Shown: piece by piece, positions 1 to 32,648 of the stretch
How positions within the stretch are numbered: position 1 is the stretch's first letter
Layout of the letters: every line of letters begins with the position of its first letter
Origin: Setaria digitata
Lineage: Eukaryota > Nematoda > Chromadorea > Rhabditida > Setariidae
Direction of reading: 5' to 3'
Assembly (NCBI GenBank): GCA_003640385.1
Contig: RCAB01000487.1
Span: 1-45,542, forward strand
Length of the DNA stretch: 45,542 nucleotides
Program-made: the position numbers and the translations under genes
Notes under the pieces: generated by a model
What the model was told of the DNA's origin: nothing
Databases searched by the model: none
Seen by the model: the letters and a program-made list of their open reading frames with translations, nothing else

Positions 1-350
1 TCATCACCATCCACATCTTTATCATTCATGCTTTTCATCATCACTATCGACATCCTTGTCATTATACTTTTCATCATCATCATTATCTTTTAATGCCATT
101 ACGATCGGTTCAGCATCACTATTGAGAACCTTATTTTTACTATCATAAATATCACTACTATCTCATTATTTTGAGCGTCTTACCTATTATCGTAATCATT
201 ATCAGTTAAAATAGTTATCATTGCTATTGTTACTTTCATCATTATCTTCACTGTAATTATTGGTGATATTGACAATGACATTTGTGTTATGAACTTCCTA
301 ATTATCATCAATATCACTAATAATAGTTCCATCATCCTATTCAATCAAGT
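1..350. repeat. TCATCA/TTATCA-rich low-complexity tract
   Basis: Imperfect trinucleotide-based sequence (ATC/ATT units) fills the left edge of the window; it degrades gradually and encodes nothing convincing. Confidence 0.6.
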
Positions 351-667
351 TTTATTTTGATGATATTTTCTCAAAAATTTATCACTATCTAGATTGCTTG
401 CCAAATTTTATCCAAATAGTTTACCACTAATCATTCTCAAAGCATCAAAGCTGATGCAAAACTGACAACTGCAACAAATTGCGTGAATAATTTGCATTTG
501 ATGAAATTCATTTTATTGGAATAACGAAAATTGTGGCTAATTAAGCATAGAACCAATTTTTCAGCCGAAGAAACCAGAAATTGAGCAATTTTACGCCTAA
601 TTTGCTTCCTATAGACATCACATTACTTTATTCATTATTTTCCACCATTCAAATAAATAAGTAAATA

Positions 668-725
668 TATATATATATATATATATATATTTTAACTATA
701 TATATATATATATATAGTTAAAATT
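668..725. repeat. AT dinucleotide tract with a perfect inverted-repeat hairpin
   Basis: A (TA)n run is followed by ATTTTAACT, a second (AT)n core and AGTTAAAAT, so 689-725 is a perfect palindrome able to fold into a cruciform. Confidence 0.8.
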
Positions 726-1639
726 GTATTTTTTAGTTTGTAAAACAGTAAGATGTTTCGTAAGTAGGTAAAAAAAGCAAAAAAAAAATCTATTTCATTA
801 CGCATTTATTTATTTTTTCTTAAAAAATATTCTAAATCCACCTTTGTTGCTCAATTAAGTCTCACTTAATCAATTATCAAATTTTTCCAATCGTTTGCAT
901 CTTCTGCTTTTTATTCAATCAGCTGTGGCTTAAACTTAAAGCTTACACTTAGATTTATTTTGTATAATAAATAGATATACATATTTATATGTAAAAGTTT
1001 AGATTTTGTAAAAATAAAAATTATGTCACTTGAAAAATTTCATTAGAAATATTTAGAAATTTTGCTTAAATTATGTAAATTAATGCGATTGTATTCTCGC
1101 ATCTAATGGGTTAATTTACTTTTCCAATAATATTATTAGCATCTGCTATCGTTTATATCAGAAATGACAAGTAAATCTAGCTAGGGAATCAAGATTGCAA
1201 GACTGACGAGATGTGGTCCTAGTAGCTAGACTAGGATTAACATAGCCAAATTATGAATGTTTCGATTGTAGCAACGAAATCCTCACATCTTTTCGTTTCT
1301 TTATTTTATTTATACAAAAATTTTTTTTCTCCCTTTTTTACTTATTTAAAAAAATTTTCTTTCATCTTTTTCTTTTCTTTCATTATTTATTGCGAATAGT
1401 TATTTGTGTAAAATGAAACTTTCAAATTTTGTTGCAAAATTTTTGTATATGAGAAATCGATGGTTTGATTAGTTTTAGTTAATTGCCATAATTTGTTGCA
1501 TTCTTACCAAGCACTCTTTTTTGAGAATACAGATAATAATAATTACAAAATTTAAAAAGGAAAAAAACGAATGAAAAAGTTTAGAAAAAAAAATGATATT
1601 GGCATAATACAAATTAATTTGCTATTAAAATAATTACCG

Positions 1640-1840
1640 CTACAATTGTAAGTACTGTCCGGTCCTTCCATATGGACATTTTTTTTTCCGTTCATTTACC
1701 CTAACATATCCTTTTCTGGCCATTCAGCGTAATCCAAATTCTTTCGGTTACTCAGTGTGGATGTAGCCTAATGTACCTTCTTCCGGCCACTTGAAGTAAG
1801 ATATATTCTTCCGGTTGTTTCATACAAACATATCTTTTTG
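1640..1840. repeat. Weak degenerate tandem repeat with TTCCGGYYA cores
   Basis: Variants of CTTCCGGCCA, TTTCTGGCCATT, CTTTCGGTTA and CTTCCGGTTG recur about every 40-50 bases, separated by similar CATATCC/TAATGTACC text. The similarity is low and may be an eroded minisatellite. Confidence 0.3.
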
Positions 1841-4039
1841 TCTAATAATCGCCTTCCAAAAAATATTTCGCCTATTGCAATCTGACATACAATGACACAT
1901 TTTCTGAAATTAAGATATAATTTCCTTTTTTTTTTTTCTGATTTAAGGCAAAAAAGGAAATAATTATTTTGCTTGGTGAATTTCTTAAAAATTGAAACTT
2001 CCCATGAATGTTTTTATTTCCAAATTTTAATTTCCTTTTTTTTAGTTTTATATCCATTTTTTTGATTTGATTTTTTTGCAAAATATTTATTTCTCACTTC
2101 CATGACCAAATGTTTTATTCAAATTATGGCTAATTTTTATCCCTCGTCTTCGTCATCTTCAGTTTTCGCGTAGTGCAATCAAACTTCCACATCTTTCCTA
2201 TATTTTTTTCTCCTTTAATTTAGTTTCTTTATTAAAATGAAATAAATAAATAAAAATAAAAATAAACCTAAGAAAGATTTGTATATAGAAGGAATATTTT
2301 TATTTGCTACGAAATCATTTTTCTTTTATTTGTGCGAAATAACATTTTTTGTTTCTTTTATTTATTTGGGGCTATGCAAATGTAAGTGAGAAAAAAAAAA
2401 TTTAATAATATTATTTATTTAATTTATAAAAATTTATATTTATATTTTATTTATATTTATTTATATTAATTTATATAAAATTTAATAATAATAATATTAT
2501 CTATTTAATATTTAATATTAAAAATTTGAATTCTTTTTCTGAGTAAATTTTTTTTATGATATTATTTAGCACTTAGCATTTTTTCTTTCAAATAAATTGA
2601 AATTTTTGAACTTAGATTTAAATATATCACTTTATCAAATAAGCATGAATTCGAACGATTCGTTGAAAGATCGTTTGAAATTTAAAAGCACATTAAACAG
2701 TGCAACGCATTAGATGAATGATAAATTGAACGATTTATTGGATAAGTTAACGATTTTAAAATTCGAAACAAAATGCTCTGTGACTATGGAGTTGTGAAGA
2801 TTTGGCTGATTTGAAGGACTGGATTAATTTATTTGTTGAGAAAAAAAAAGCGAGAAATTTTTTTCTGCAATTAATTAGCTGTAGTGATTTTTATTGAGTG
2901 AAGTTTTTTTTTGCTTTTACTTATCAAAATTTCGCATCTCATATTATTCAGCTACGTTATTTTCTTTGGATTATTTACTTTTTTTATTCAAATTTTAGTA
3001 ACTTTTTTTTTCATCCAACATTTAGTTATTATCTTATCAAATGTTAACTAAATAATTTGTATGACAGAAGGCAATGATATGAAAAGCATTTTTTTTACTC
3101 AGCTAATAATAATAATAAAATTTTTCAATCATATAATGTAAAATTTTGAGATGGATTTTAATCACTTGAAAGTGAATAAAATTTATTTCAAAGAAGTTAG
3201 GTTGAAAATCATTGCTTTGAAAAGAAAAAGAAAAGTGATCTGAATAATTTATAGGAATTTTACCTTCCGCTGCTTTAACTACTAAAATTCTCTGTTCCCT
3301 TTGTAGATTTTTGAATTTCGCAGTTATTAATTAATTTTCGTCCAGCGCATTTATGTTGACACACTGTACTATAATTAGATCGTAAATGTGTTAAAATGGT
3401 GTTATTGTATTAATTATTGCGAAATGTTCAAGAGTTTAATTAAACTGAACTTAATTCAACTTCTTTCTGAGATTCCTCAGATATCTGTATATCGTAAAAG
3501 TAGCAGAATTTTCAGTTAGTAATGTAAGGAATCGATATTACCTTTTTAGGATGATAAAAAGCAATGTTTAATTAATTTCTTCACAATAGTTAAAATCTCA
3601 GTTATCAAAAATCAGTTGCTAATGGAAGCAATTTCATCTTTTTATTCCTGTCGATGCTAAATTATGAATTTTGATTTTTTCTTTTTTTTTTTTTTTTTTT
3701 TAAATGAAAAGAAAAAAAAAAGGGAAAAAGAAAAAGGGAAATAAAAAGGACAGTAATTGTTAACGCTTCATAAAATTTACATCAAAGTATATTTGAGTAC
3801 TTCGTTAAGTATCGTAGAAAAAGTGACAATACTTCCATTCAAAATAGTAGTTTTCGTTTTCTTTCCTCTTTTTTTTCATTTTTTTTTCTTATTTTTTTTT
3901 TCTTTTCATTTTTTTTAGCTCGAAATAATTTTAGCTTTCTCATATTTTTCTTATACCAGATCAATCAATTACGCATGAAATTACAGAGTTGTTTTTTTTT
4001 TTTTTGATTATTCATATTGACAACAAAAATAACTATCAA

Positions 4040-4460
4040 TGCTTTCATTCGAACTTATTGTTATTATTTTTTCTATTTGCTATTTTTGTTTTTGTGTATT
4101 TTGTTGTTATTGTTATTTCTATCATTGTACTTATTGGTTCCTATTAATGTTTTGTTTTCCTCTTTCTGCTATTTTTTTTTTTTTTTTAGTTTCATTTTGT
4201 TGTTGTTATTTTTTTCTTTTTTTTATTTATCATTGCTTTGTGCTATTGTTACATTGGTTGCTGTTTATTTCTCTCTTCACTCTTTTTTGCTTTCTTTTAT
4301 TTTTCTTTTCATTGCTCTTTTGTTGTTGTTGTTGTTGTTGACTGTGTTGCTTTTTTTTTTTCGTTTTTGTTGTTGTTGATTTATTGCTATTGCATTTGTT
4401 TTGTTGTTGCCACTGTAACGGCTACTGTTGCTGTTCTCATTGCTACTGTTGTAAGATTGA
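4040..4460. repeat. TTG/TTA-rich trinucleotide tract
   Basis: Mixed TTG, TTA and homopolymer T sequence containing a perfect (TTG)6 run near 4321-4339. All three frames are open only because the tract is T-rich, giving Phe/Leu/Cys strings; not a gene. Confidence 0.7.
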
Positions 4461-6094
4461 TAGGGCAGTTAAATTATTATTTTTTTTCTTTTCCATTAAT
4501 TTCATTGCAGTAAACGGGAAATTATTTCCGTAAAAATATGCATAGATTATTGCTTAGAGATTTTTATTAAAATTTTGGTTTCTTCAAAAATTTTTGCAAA
4601 AAAAAAAAGAAAAAAAATGATAAATATATTTTAGCTGAATGTTATATGAAGTTCAGTCATTAAATTTAAAGAAAAAAAAAATGCTAATTAAATTTCCCTC
4701 ATTTCCCTCTCCTATCTGCTTCCTTCTACACAAGAAAGTTTCAACCTCTTTTTCCATTCACTGTAGTGAAACTGAAACTGAACTGTAATGCATTTTTGTT
4801 ACAAGCATATTGTATTTCGATATACATGTATAATGAATTTAAAATAATTCTCGTAATCAATTTTTTTCAAATACATATACAGCATATTGATACTTGTAAA
4901 TTGAATATGGTCATTTGATTTTAGTTAATAAGTTGTGCTATATTAATTTAGATTCAATATTTATTGTATATCAATATACTGATTAAGTATTATCAAAATT
5001 TAATGCGTACATTCAGTTTAAGAATAATAATAGCATGTGCTCTCAGGAATGATAATAGTATTTGAAAAACCAAAGTTAAATGCATTTCATACTGGGTTTA
5101 ATTAAAACATTTATTTAATTTCATTGTGTTAAATTCCATTATCATTTAATGATTAAATTGATATTAATTTCTAATACTGTTACCATCTGTTAAATACGAA
5201 CTGAGAATATAATCACATAATATAGCAATACTGGGAACACCTGTTAAGCTTCAATCTCATCGCATTCTACCTTGAACGTCCTTCACATTCATCCCGATTG
5301 CTTGCTTACACCTGTTTAGATATATCAAATTACTTCACCTAAAAATATCAATGAAAAATGTTTCATATCAGTGGCTGAAATAGCTTTTCATACCAGTTAA
5401 TCGTTTCCTTTCTCAGTTATCAATAATTTACACCAATTATAAGTAATTATGTTTTGAAATACTCAAAATATGTGTATTATATTTACATAGAGAAATTATT
5501 GATAATTTAATTATTAATAGCAAAAAAAAGTTTTGTGGTAAATATTGTAAGATTTTTATTTTATAAAAATAAATAAGGTAGGTATTAGTGAAAAATTTTT
5601 CTAAGAATTTTCGATATATTCAGTAATGATAACAATTAAAATGTAACCGGTGATGATATTTGTTATCATTGGTAAAACATTTTTTTTTTCAAACATTTTA
5701 TAAAATATTTAACACTAATTATTTACAAGTATTTCCTAACATTAATAAAATTAAACTTTTTGATCAATTTTTGCCAGTAAGTAAAAATAAATAAATCCGG
5801 CAACTTTTGCTTGCTATAATAAAGTTTGAAATTGTAACAATTATTGTAAAAAATTTTCACAATTTAAAATTTTTTCTGAACTGAAAAAAGAATTTTGGTG
5901 AGAAAAGAAAAAAAGGAATAAAATAAATGATTTTTCCTATGATTTTCGTCTTTCCTCAATAGTAGCATTTAAAGAATTTCACGTTCTGAATCATCGTGAC
6001 AAACATAAAATGAAATAGTGACACAGACGCACGTATCTGTAATATGCACCTTTGATACGTACATAAGCTGTGACTTTCATTCATTCATATTAAT

Positions 6095-6129
<35 letters not shown>
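6095..6129. repeat. (CA)n microsatellite
   Basis: A run of CA dinucleotides interrupted once by G at its left end, followed by ATATACGTACG. Confidence 0.9.
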
Positions 6130-6134
<5 letters not shown>

Positions 6135-6325
6135 GTACGTGAGTGCAAGCAAATACACGTGCGAATTCGTGCGCGCGTGGATTTTCACGTACGGTCATTA
6201 CTTCAGTGAATTTCTATCTGAAAATTTATGCATTTTTGAAAGAAATTCAAAAAAAAAAAGGAAATTGCTTTGCTATAAATTTGTACATTCAGTGGGTGCA
6301 TACGGAGAAAAAGAAAAGAGGATAT

Positions 6326-6362
6326 GAGAGAGAGAGAGAGAGAGAGAGAAAGGAAGAGAGAG
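6326..6362. repeat. (GA)n microsatellite
   Basis: GAGA repeat with one AAGGAAGA interruption, about 200 bases after the CA tract. Confidence 0.85.
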
Positions 6363-6498
6363 ACGAAGGGATAAAAAGACAGGAAGATAAAAAAAAATTG
6401 TAATCTGATAAAATTAGCTCGTGATTTACACTTATCATTCATACTGCTTACAACAATGATTACTCATTCGTTCCGATCCAATTCATCGCCTTGGTAAA

Positions 6499-6850
6499 AT
6501 TTTTTTTTTTTTTTTTTTTCAAACTAATCGATTGATATCATTTTTTTTAGATTAATCGATTGATATTCATGATTTCTTGATCAGTATCATTTCTGATTGA
6601 TTCCATTAGCCGATCAATATCACTATAAATTTATTAATCAGCAATTCCTTCCATATGAATCAGTACCATTCTAAATTAATTAGTTGTTCTTCTCCATTGA
6701 ACAATTCCATTCTCTTCTATTCGATTTGAAATCATTTTAAATTAGCGGATCGATACTTTTTTTAATTACTGTCACTTTTAATTGATCTGTTTGGTACTAT
6801 CCTATATGATTAATTGTTCCATTTATCATTAGTAATTAAAATTAGCACAT
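6499..6850. repeat. Degenerate GATYGATATCATT tandem repeat
   Basis: Diverged copies of a unit of roughly 40 bases built on ATTAATCGATTGATATCATT / GATCAATATCACT / GATCAGTATCATT, beginning after a long T run. Confidence 0.4.
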
Positions 6851-8423
6851 ATTTAAAATCATACCATATATTTATTTATTTTATTGTTAACAACTTCCAC
6901 TATTCAAGATATTTAGATTGTTTAAACTGGTTCAAATTTAAGTTAGTATTAATCGTTTAACTAGTTTAAGCTCAAATTAATATTAATAATCTTTGAAATA
7001 TTGAAGTTGACGTAAGTTAAGTTAGTAGTCAAGTCATTGAAGCTAACGTACGTTTACGCTGCTACTAGATATATTCAGCTGTATTTGAAACTGACGTGAA
7101 GTCATGTTTCAAAAATTCACATTAATGAGCTGAGCATTTGAGCAGTTAAAAAACTGCCCTTCTTTGATTACTTTAATAAAATTCAAATTTCATTATTTTA
7201 TTTATTGGTGAATAATATCGTTGATTCAACTTAATTAATTAAACCTTGACTCGATGTAATTAATCATGCATGTTTAGTAAATTATATATATATATTATTT
7301 TATTCCGAATGAACCAAATAATAAATGAATGCTTCTAAATGTTTTAATCTTGTTCTTATAATTATTATTCTCATTATCAGTTTAAAACAAATAATTATCT
7401 GTGTTAATTTTCTCTTCAATAAATGCTGTTTTCTTTTACTGCATTTTTTCATTCAAATTTATTATAAATAACACATGCCATTTGTAATAAATTATATAAA
7501 TGTTAAAAATGAAAGTAATTTCCTTCTTCTGTTTTTTCTTTTTTTTTCTTTTTTTACGAAAATTCTTGTCAAGTTTTTAAAATTTTACAAAATTTAGCCA
7601 ATAAACAGTAATTTTATTGTGAGATAAATCTTATTTTCGTGGTTCAAAATCAATTGCTAGATGATGGCAAAGTGGAAAGAAAGAATTAAAAGGCGGCGAA
7701 CTCTTTGATGGAATGGAAAGGATTTTAAATGATTTGCTAGACGACAACTGTTACAATTTGTTCAACAAGAAATCTTACAATCTCTTTGTACGAGCCATAT
7801 TTATACAAAAGCCAAACTTTTTTTTTTTCCTTTCACCTACATAATGCCGTAAAATACAAGAGCTAGAAGTAGATGAAAGGTAAAATTGATGCCTTTTTTT
7901 TTTTTTTCGCATAAGTTGTTAGGCTAATCAGTATTTTAATTGTGCTATCTTAAAATACAGATGTTACACAGGTAGCAATGGTTAAAATTTGATAAGCTGA
8001 TCAAAATTTTAGTGTTATCATCCCATCAAATATAAAAAAAAAAACTAAAAGAGAAGCACAAGATAAAAGTGATATTTTCCGCATATTGAAACTGATTAAT
8101 TTCGCACTGTTATAGGTGTACCATAAAATAGAGAAGCTACAGGTGGGGGAAGGAATCTAATTATTAACTTCCTTCTACTCATTGACTTATTATTCATCCA
8201 AAATGGAAAATAAAATTATTTAAAAATTGTATTTTGTAATTTTACTGAAAAATTTAATGATTGTACATTAATATTTCAAGTTTTGTCACTTCAATGAACG
8301 CTTTGTTTTCCTTTTTTACTTTTTATTTTTCCAATGGCAAAAACTATTTTAGCCATTCATTGCCTCCAGCATTTCCTTTTTTATAATCAAAAAAAAAAAA
8401 ATTTTAATTGTTCTAGCTGAGAA

Positions 8424-8625
8424 ATAAAAAAAAGAGATTCATTAGTTATTAAATAATATTTTGCTGTTATTTTTGTTTTTTCCTTTATATCTTTTTAGCA
8501 TTCTCATTTATTTCGTTCTTNAAAGTAAAAAAAAAGAGATTCATTAGTTATTAAATAATATTTTACTGTTATTATTTTTGTTTTTTCCTTTATATCTTTT
8601 TAGCATTCTCATTTATTTCGTTCTT
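8424..8625. repeat. Direct duplication of about 100 bp around a single N (position 8521)
   Basis: The segment containing AGAGATTCATTAGTTATTAA through CATTTATTTCGTTCTT occurs twice, at about 8424-8520 and 8524-8625, separated by an N. The copies differ by one A/G change and one 3-base indel. This looks like two alleles or read ends joined head to tail at an assembly gap. Confidence 0.8.
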
Positions 8626-9169
8626 TTTTTTAAGTTTATGAAATTTTAACAATAAATTTTTCCTTTTCTTTCGATTTTTCTTTCTTTTTTTAAATTAATA
8701 AATATCGAAATGCCATATGTTTGAGGAAAAAAAAAGCGAAAAATTATTATCGCAAATAGCTTCAAAGCAAAATAAAATATATTTCTGTTTTGTTTCGTTT
8801 TCTTTTTTTTTTTTTTACAATTCCACTATCATTTATCACTTAATTTTACTATCATTTATCACAAAAAAAAAAACAAAGTTTTTATTTTTCTATTCCCTCT
8901 CTTTCCTCTTCTTGTAGAGCAATAGAAGTAACAGAAATGTAAATGTCACGAAATATTATTTATGATTCATCAAAATTTTCAATGAGTAATTTTTTTTTTC
9001 AATTTTTTTTTAATATATTAGTTAAAATTCGTCGTTCCATTCTTTCATTGTACCCATATTTTGACCATCTGTTCCTAACCGATGATACATATTGGTCCCT
9101 TTTCCTTTCACTTTTCCTGTACCGCACTCTCCTACATCTCCCATATATCCTATCATTCATCAGGATCAC

Positions 9170-9450
9170 CTGTATATCCTGCACTCTCCGTTATCACTCC
9201 ATATCAGCTGTATATCCTGCACTCTCCGTTATCACTCCATATCAGCTGTATATCCTGCACTCTCCGTTATCACTCCATATCAGCTGTATATCCTGCACTC
9301 TCCGTTATCACTCCATATCAGCTGTATATCCTGCACTCTCTGTTATCACTTCATATCAGCTGTACATCCTGCACTTTTATCATCTCATACCTCCTGCATA
9401 TCCTGCACTTTTTGTTATCACTTTTATACCTCGTATTCTCCGATTTCCCT
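9170..9450. repeat. 38-bp minisatellite, five good copies then decay
   Basis: The unit begins CTGTATATCCTGCACTCTCC and ends CCATATCAG; copies start at 9170, 9208, 9246, 9284 and 9322 (the last with two changes), followed by eroded copies to about 9450. Because 38 is not a multiple of three, long ORFs appear in all three forward frames with the same rotating peptide. They are artefacts, not genes. Confidence 0.9.
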
Positions 9451-10793
9451 TGTATAATGCTCTCCAACATCACCTTACATGCTTTCTTTCACTATAACCC
9501 GCATTATCATTCATCTCTGTATCCCACATTTTACCGCACCAATCCACGCTTTCTCTTGCTAATTTCTTATTTAGTTTTGATTTTCTTTTTTTTTTCATAT
9601 TATCATTGCCAGATTTTACGAGTTATCTTTTCCCTTGATATCTCTTCCATTTACAACTTTTTTTTGTGATTTTTTCATTCACAATAATTTGAGTATGAAT
9701 AAATAATAGAGTTGAAAAAATTATTAAACTTTCATGTTAAGATTCAAACATATTAAATTTTCAAATTGATAGCTTTACTGATAATTGTTAGCTTAAATAA
9801 GCATGTTTCGCTAATGAAAGAAGCTAGCATTAGCTCGAAATATCACATCGTTACTTTTTTTTGTGAATGAATGTGCTAAGCTTTAAAAGAACCAAATATC
9901 CATAATGGGAATTATTAATTTACCTTTTATATTTAAATTTGACAGAAATGACGAACTGTTATCCAGTAAAACGGTAAAGAGTACGAATTTGTCTACACAG
10001 CCGAATATTGCTGCAGTTTCAACATTTCAGTTTCACACTTTTTCTTTTTAAAGTGATCAAGTGTTAATTTAGCTACTGCTTTTAATTTCTGTTCGAAACA
10101 ACTTTTGCCGTAGTTAATTTCCGTTATTGTCATTTGTCGTTGAATATTGACGAAATACTCATTATTAGCGAATGATTTGAGTGAGGTCAAATTTTATCCA
10201 ATTTCAATGTCGTCAACAACTAATTTACCCAGAACGGCTGATTAATTTCACTCTTCACACTTTACTAACTACTAACTTCATTTTAAATTAAAATAATTTT
10301 CACATGCCTAATGATTGTCGATAATTTTTGGAAATTTTCACTTCTATTGCATTAGTATAATAAACAGTATGATGATTTTTTTAATAACTTTATATTTTCA
10401 AATTTTTTCGCATCATTTAAGTGAAGTAATTCATGTAGACTTTTTCAAGTTTGTCAAATTTAATTTAATATTTTTACTTGGAAGATGCACTTCGTAACTC
10501 CAATAACATACTGACTGACTAAAAGTGAAATTTAGAATTTAAAAAAAAAAAAAATGAAAAAAAAGATAAAAATTTTGCATATTATTGGAAATGAATTGAA
10601 ATTTGCTTGATATATATTCATTCTTATCTTAAAATTAATTAGCCTACTAAATTTTTGCATAAAATATATCCTTTTCAGCTGCTAATCTATTTGTTAGTTT
10701 TAAAATTTTAAATCAAAAACGAATGATTTTTTTGCGGAATTCGAATTAATTAATTAACCGCTTGATTTTTTCCTCTTCTTTTTCAATTTTCAA

Positions 10794-11084
10794 AATTGGA
10801 AATTTTAGTTTGGGGAAAAGTTGAATAGGAAAAGGCCTCAAATCATTAATTAATTTATTGATTACATGAAATTTTAATGGATTAATATATTTATTTGTCT
10901 TCTTTTCTCCTTTAAATGCTATATATATATATATNGTTGGCATAATTGGAAATTTTAGTTTGGGGAAAAGTTGAATAGGAAAAGGCCTCAAATCATTAAT
11001 TAATTTATTGATTACATGAAATTTTAATGGATTAATATATTTATTTGTCTTCTTTTCTCCTTTAAATGCTATATATATATATAT
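10794..11084. repeat. Exact duplication of about 141 bp around a single N (position 10935)
   Basis: 10794-10934 and 10944-11084 are the same sequence, from AATTGGAAATTTTAGTTTGG to the AT dinucleotide run, at an offset of 150. The N plus nine bases sits between them inside an (AT)n tract. Most simply an assembly gap-closure duplication. Confidence 0.85.
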
Positions 11085-11200
11085 ATATATATAGATAGAT
11101 ATAGATATTTTTTATTTTTATATATATATAGATATTTTTTCTATATATATATATATATATAAAATATATATATATATATATATATTTTTATATATATATA
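11069..11200. repeat. Compound (AT)n tract
   Basis: Several AT dinucleotide runs separated by GATAGATAGATATTTTT-type spacers; about 200 bases upstream of the first Rap1GAP exon. Confidence 0.85.
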
Positions 11201-11432
11201 GTGCGTACATTAATTTTAATTGGTGTGCATTAATTTTAATCAGTTAATTTGTTTTAAAAATTCAGGTCTAAAGAAAAGAAGTAGAAAAAGGAAAATTTTC
11301 GCAGAAGTCTTAATAAATTTATGTTCATTGATTGATTTCTTTTTTTTTTTGTTTTATTCTCAACTTTTTTTTATTCTTTTATTTTATTTTTCTTTTTGTT
11401 GCAGACGTAATTCGGCAAATTGCGATTCACTA

Positions 11433-31419
<19,987 letters not shown>

Positions 31420-31446
31420 TCAAAGCAAAATGTTAGAAAGGAAATG

Positions 31447-31456
31447 AATAAATAAA
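31447..31456 (+). terminator. Overlapping AATAAA polyadenylation signals of Rap1GAP
   Basis: Two overlapping AATAAA hexamers (31447-31452 and 31451-31456) lie 28 nt after the TAA stop, the expected place for a short nematode 3' UTR. Confidence 0.65.
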
Positions 31457-32648
31457 ATTACCTCCATGTATGTATGAAACCAGGAATACTATATTATAAA
31501 AATTATTAATTTCATTTCTAATTTTCTTTTTTATTTCACATTAAACGGAGAAAAAAATTTGCTGTGATAATCAGTGGACCTAAACAGTACCAGTTCCAGT
31601 CTAATCGTCTTTTACCTATTCAAAAGTTTCTTTTTTTTATTACTATCATTGAAAAGCTGTCAAGGCGATTAGTTCCCTAACGATTACTAATGATACAAAA
31701 TTCCAATACCTCTAATTGGAGTTTCTCTCTTCCTTACACAAATACTTTTTCTGTTTCGATTTAACTGCTGCTTTTTTGTGAATAAAAAGTTTTTTTTTTT
31801 TTTAAATTAAATGGGATTTTCATACTAATATACTGATATTCAGCTAATACTATTACAAAAAAATAATATTGGATACAAGAATGCATCTATCTCCAAGTCA
31901 ACCAGATAGTAATACTAACTTATCCCAATCGCTACAACCATTTATGTGGTTCAGTCAAAAAAAAAGAAAAAAAAATCAAAAGAAATGAAAATTTATCGAA
32001 ATTCCAAGGGACTTCGTCATACTGAACTGCGAAGTAAATTCTTTCAATGTTAGATAATATTATTCCCTACCAAAATTCCTGCTGAAATTTTCAGTGATTC
32101 ACAATATAATCATTTATCAGTAGTATAAATAATTACAACGGATTTATTTCAGAAGAATTCAACAAAACACTTAACGAAAAAAATAAACGTGTATAACAAG
32201 TTAATACCGAAAACTTATCGTTTCTTCAATCGATAACTGAATAATTGTATAGAAACAAACACTGGGATGAGGGAAGAAAAGAAACGATGATTAAAGGTTC
32301 TGGTTTCAGTCCGTCATTTTCCACGCCCCAAAATTAAATATATTCATAGTCTTAACATAGCAACGTTCAGGCCTTAATCGAATGAAAAACAAGTAAATAT
32401 CTTCAACTGTCCTCAAAAAAACTAATTCTGATATACATGTTCTACTGAATAACAAAGATTTTACTAAAAAGTAAAGTTAGTAATTGATGACGTCAAAAAG
32501 CTCAGCAGAACGTAACCTCTGTAAGTGAAATTATGAGCTGTATCATCAATTTACAATAACTTCAACCTGAACCATGAACTTCAAGCATATGTGTCGAATA
32601 CGTAATATCTGATGCCCAATAAAAACAGAAAAAAAATAACAATGATAG
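31457..32648. other. Convergent intergenic region between Rap1GAP and OST48
   Basis: About 1.2 kb holding the 3' ends of two convergent genes. Antisense AATAAA (plus strand TTTATT at 32143) could serve OST48, giving a 3' UTR of about 500 nt. No RNA gene or ORF seen. Confidence 0.55.

Larger units (their letters stand above)
1..11404. other. Non-coding AT-rich region upstream of Rap1GAP
   Basis: No open frame here shows protein-like composition with usable splice sites on either strand. It contains ATC/ATT-rich low-complexity DNA (1-350), homopolymer T and A runs, AT, CA and GA dinucleotide tracts, a 38-bp minisatellite and two N-containing duplications, listed separately. It could be intergenic or could hold the promoter and 5' exons of Rap1GAP. 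Confidence 0.6.

Noticed and set aside
4017..4513. Hydrophobic ORFs that look like transmembrane proteins
   Set aside because: TTG/TTA/T-rich low-complexity DNA; hydrophobicity is forced by T-rich codons.
8943..9669. Three long overlapping ORFs (120-195 codons) with repeated peptide
   Set aside because: They are translations of the 38-bp minisatellite in rotating frames; no splice sites or protein-like composition outside the repeat.
10746..10991. 81-codon minus-strand ORF with an internal repeat and an X
   Set aside because: Created by the duplicated sequence flanking the N at 10935.
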